From Pseudomonadota bacterium (lineage in GTDB: Bacteria; Pseudomonadota; Alphaproteobacteria; Rhizobiales; Beijerinckiaceae): a DNA stretch of 64,000 nucleotides. The DNA is taken from the NCBI GenBank assembly GCA_023386155.1, contig JAEWKH010000002.1, positions 11,671 to 75,670 on the forward strand, read 5' to 3'. The notes beneath the pieces were generated by a model. The model worked only from the letters and a program-made list of their open reading frames with translations. It did not search any database and had not been told where the DNA came from. This document shows, piece by piece, positions 62,628 to 64,000 of this stretch (within the stretch, counting starts at the first letter, position 1; each line of letters begins with the position of its first letter). The position numbers and the translations under genes are program-made.

Positions 62628-63542
62628 CTAAAACGTCCTGGCCCCGTTCACCGGCAGCAGGATCGCGTAGAGCGATGTGGTGGCGCAGATGTAGAGTCGG
62701 TTCCGCTTCGGCCCGCCGAACACCACGTTCGCCACGGTTTCCGGCACCAGGATCTTGCCGATCAGGGTGCCGTCGGGGTCGTAGCAATGGACCCCGTCCC
62801 CGGCGCTGGTCCAGATCCGCCCGGCCTCGTCCAGCCGGAATCCATCGAACAGCCCCTGGGTGCAGGTGGCGAAGACCTTGCCGCCCGAGAGGTTGCCCTT
62901 CGCGTCCACGTCGAAGACGCGGATGTGGCGCGGTCCGTCCTTGACATGGGTCGCGCCGGTATCGGCCACATAAAGGCGCGTTTCGTCGGGCGAGAAGGCG
63001 ATCCCGTTCGGGCGCACGAAATCGTCGGCCGCGATGCTCACGTCGCCCGAATGCGGGTCGATGCGGTAGACATGGCAGGCGCCGACTTCGCTCTCCGCCT
63101 TATGGCCTTCGTAATCCGAATCGATGCCATAGGCCGGGTCCGTGAACCAGATCGAGCCGTCGGACTTCACCACCGCGTCGTTGGGGCTGTTGAGACGCTT
63201 GCCCCGGTAGTGGCTGGCCAGCACGGTGATGGAGCCGTCGTGCTCGGTGCGGGTTACCCGCCGGTGCCCATGCTCGCAGGTGACGAGGCGGCCCTGGCGG
63301 TCGACCGTGTTGCCGTTGGAATGCCCGGCCGGATGGCGGAAGACGCTGACGGCGCCCGAGGTCTCGTCGAAACGCATCATCCGGTCGTTGGGAATGTCGC
63401 TCCAGACCAGGTAGCGGCCGGCCGGGAAATAGGCCGGGCCCTCCGACCAGCGGCAGCCTTCCGCCAGCTTTTCCAGGCGCGCCGAACCCTTGAACAGGTG
63501 CTCGAAACGCTCGTCGAGGACAACGGCGACATCTCTGAACAT
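62628..63542 (-). CDS. SMP-30/gluconolactonase family protein
   Basis: A 304-residue six-bladed beta-propeller lactonase. Metal-site and propeller motifs: GCRWSEGPAYFP (metal Glu near residue 34), NSPNDAVVKSDGSIWFTDPAYG, and RPNGIAFSPDETRLYVADTG. Members hydrolyse sugar lactones or similar esters; the substrate is unknown. There is no signal peptide, so it is likely cytoplasmic. It is 18 bp downstream of the universal stress protein gene and may be cotranscribed with it. Confidence 0.9.
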   Translation of the reverse strand: MFRDVAVVLDERFEHLFKGSARLEKLAEGCRWSEGPAYFPAGRYLVWSDIPNDRMMRFDETSGAVSVFRHPAGHSNGNTVDRQGRLVTCEHGHRRVTRTEHDGSITVLASHYRGKRLNSPNDAVVKSDGSIWFTDPAYGIDSDYEGHKAESEVGACHVYRIDPHSGDVSIAADDFVRPNGIAFSPDETRLYVADTGATHVKDGPRHIRVFDVDAKGNLSGGKVFATCTQGLFDGFRLDEAGRIWTSAGDGVHCYDPDGTLIGKILVPETVANVVFGGPKRNRLYICATTSLYAILLPVNGARTF

Positions 63543-63560
63543 GGGCGCTCCTGTGTCCTG

Positions 63561-64000
63561 TCAGTGAGCCATCAGAACGGGTATCGTCGTGTTGCTCAGG
63601 ATATGGCTGGTGGCGCCGCCGAAGAACATCTGCCTCAGGCGGCTCTGGGTATAGGCGCCCTTCACGAGAAGGTCGCAGCCGAGAGCGGCGGCTTCGGACA
63701 GGATGGCCTCGCCGGGCTTGTTCGACGGATCCGGCGCCGTGATCGCCTCCGCGGGCAGATCGTGCATCCTCAGATGCCGGGCGAGTTCCGATCCGGACGG
63801 GCCGGGCACGCCCCAATCTTCGAGTTCGAGAACGACGACGCGCCGCGCCTGCCGGAGCAGGGGGATCGAGCCCAGGACCGCGCGAGCGGTTTCCGTGCTC
63901 CGGTTCCAGGCGATCACGGCGGTCTCGGCGAAGGTGCGAGGCGCGGCCGGCGGAGCGATGAGAACGGGCCGGCCGGTCTCGAACAGGGCGGCCTCCACCG
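63561..64000 (-). CDS. Universal stress protein (UspA family), 5' end outside window
   Basis: The C-terminal 146 or so residues of a USP-fold protein. The ATP/phosphate-binding pattern near the end is present in modified form (VKGAYTQSRLRQMFFGGATSHILSNTTIPVLMAH; the usual G-2x-G-9x-G-S/T is recognisable as GAYTQSRL and GGATSHIL). FETGRPVLIAPP and VIAWNRSTETARAV mark the start of the second half of a tandem USP. The frame is open to the right edge and the ATG at 63998 is most likely internal. The complete protein is probably about 270-280 residues. Confidence 0.85.
   Translation of the reverse strand, partial: VEAALFETGRPVLIAPPAAPRTFAETAVIAWNRSTETARAVLGSIPLLRQARRVVVLELEDWGVPGPSGSELARHLRMHDLPAEAITAPDPSNKPGEAILSEAAALGCDLLVKGAYTQSRLRQMFFGGATSHILSNTTIPVLMAH

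Overview
The window is 64 kb of GC-rich, densely coding chromosomal DNA. It most likely comes from an alphaproteobacterium of the Hyphomicrobiales, in or near Methylobacteriaceae (Microvirga-like). This is inferred from gene content and order (a MalQ-TreY fusion protein, urt genes joined to ure genes, a glgC/glgA/glgX/glgB block), from a motif fitting the EcfG general-stress promoter (GGAAC-N16-CGTT), and from short intergenic palindromic repeats typical of these genomes. I saw no rRNA, tRNA, CRISPR array, transposase or prophage.

Layout. 1-8.2 kb: mixed genes. These are the 3' end of an unidentified gene, a hypothetical coiled-coil-like protein, serA, an O-antigen-ligase-type membrane protein, an EEP-family nuclease/phosphatase, an LPG-synthase-TM (UPF0104) membrane protein, a phospholipase-D-family enzyme and a DUF2934 protein. 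8.3-24.2 kb: a glycogen/trehalose block. glgC-glgA run rightward. treZ, a malQ-treY fusion, glgB and glgX run leftward. A second glycogen synthase is divergent from treZ. Together they can store glucose as glycogen and turn it into trehalose through TreY/TreZ. 24.4-35.6 kb: a nitrogen block, urtABCDE (urea ABC transporter) followed directly by ureD, a fused ureAB, ureC, E, F, G and ureJ, behind a good sigma-54 (-24/-12) promoter. urtA carries an apparent one-base frameshift. 35.6-41.0 kb: a repeat-rich spacer, a secreted Gly/Ser/Asn-rich protein, selO, an L,D-transpeptidase and three small hypothetical proteins.

41.0-60.3 kb: an aromatic catabolic block. A rightward operon encodes a benzoate/2-aminobenzoate-CoA ligase, a two-domain 2-aminobenzoyl-CoA monooxygenase/reductase (salicylyl-CoA 5-hydroxylase family), an SDR, a MarR regulator, an enoyl-CoA hydratase, an acyl-CoA dehydrogenase and a RidA-type deaminase. 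This matches the aerobic CoA-dependent anthranilate pathway known from Azoarcus evansii. It is flanked by two complete branched-chain-amino-acid-type (HAAT) ABC transporters. The first is followed in its operon by an alpha/beta hydrolase resembling arylformamidase. Two nearly identical 20-bp AT-rich palindromes lie upstream of the ligase and of the monooxygenase and are the likely MarR operators.

60.3-64 kb: an EamA transporter, a PaaI-type thioesterase, a 760-bp repeat-rich spacer with an orphan consensus promoter, an SMP-30-type lactonase and the 3' part of a universal stress protein that runs off the end.
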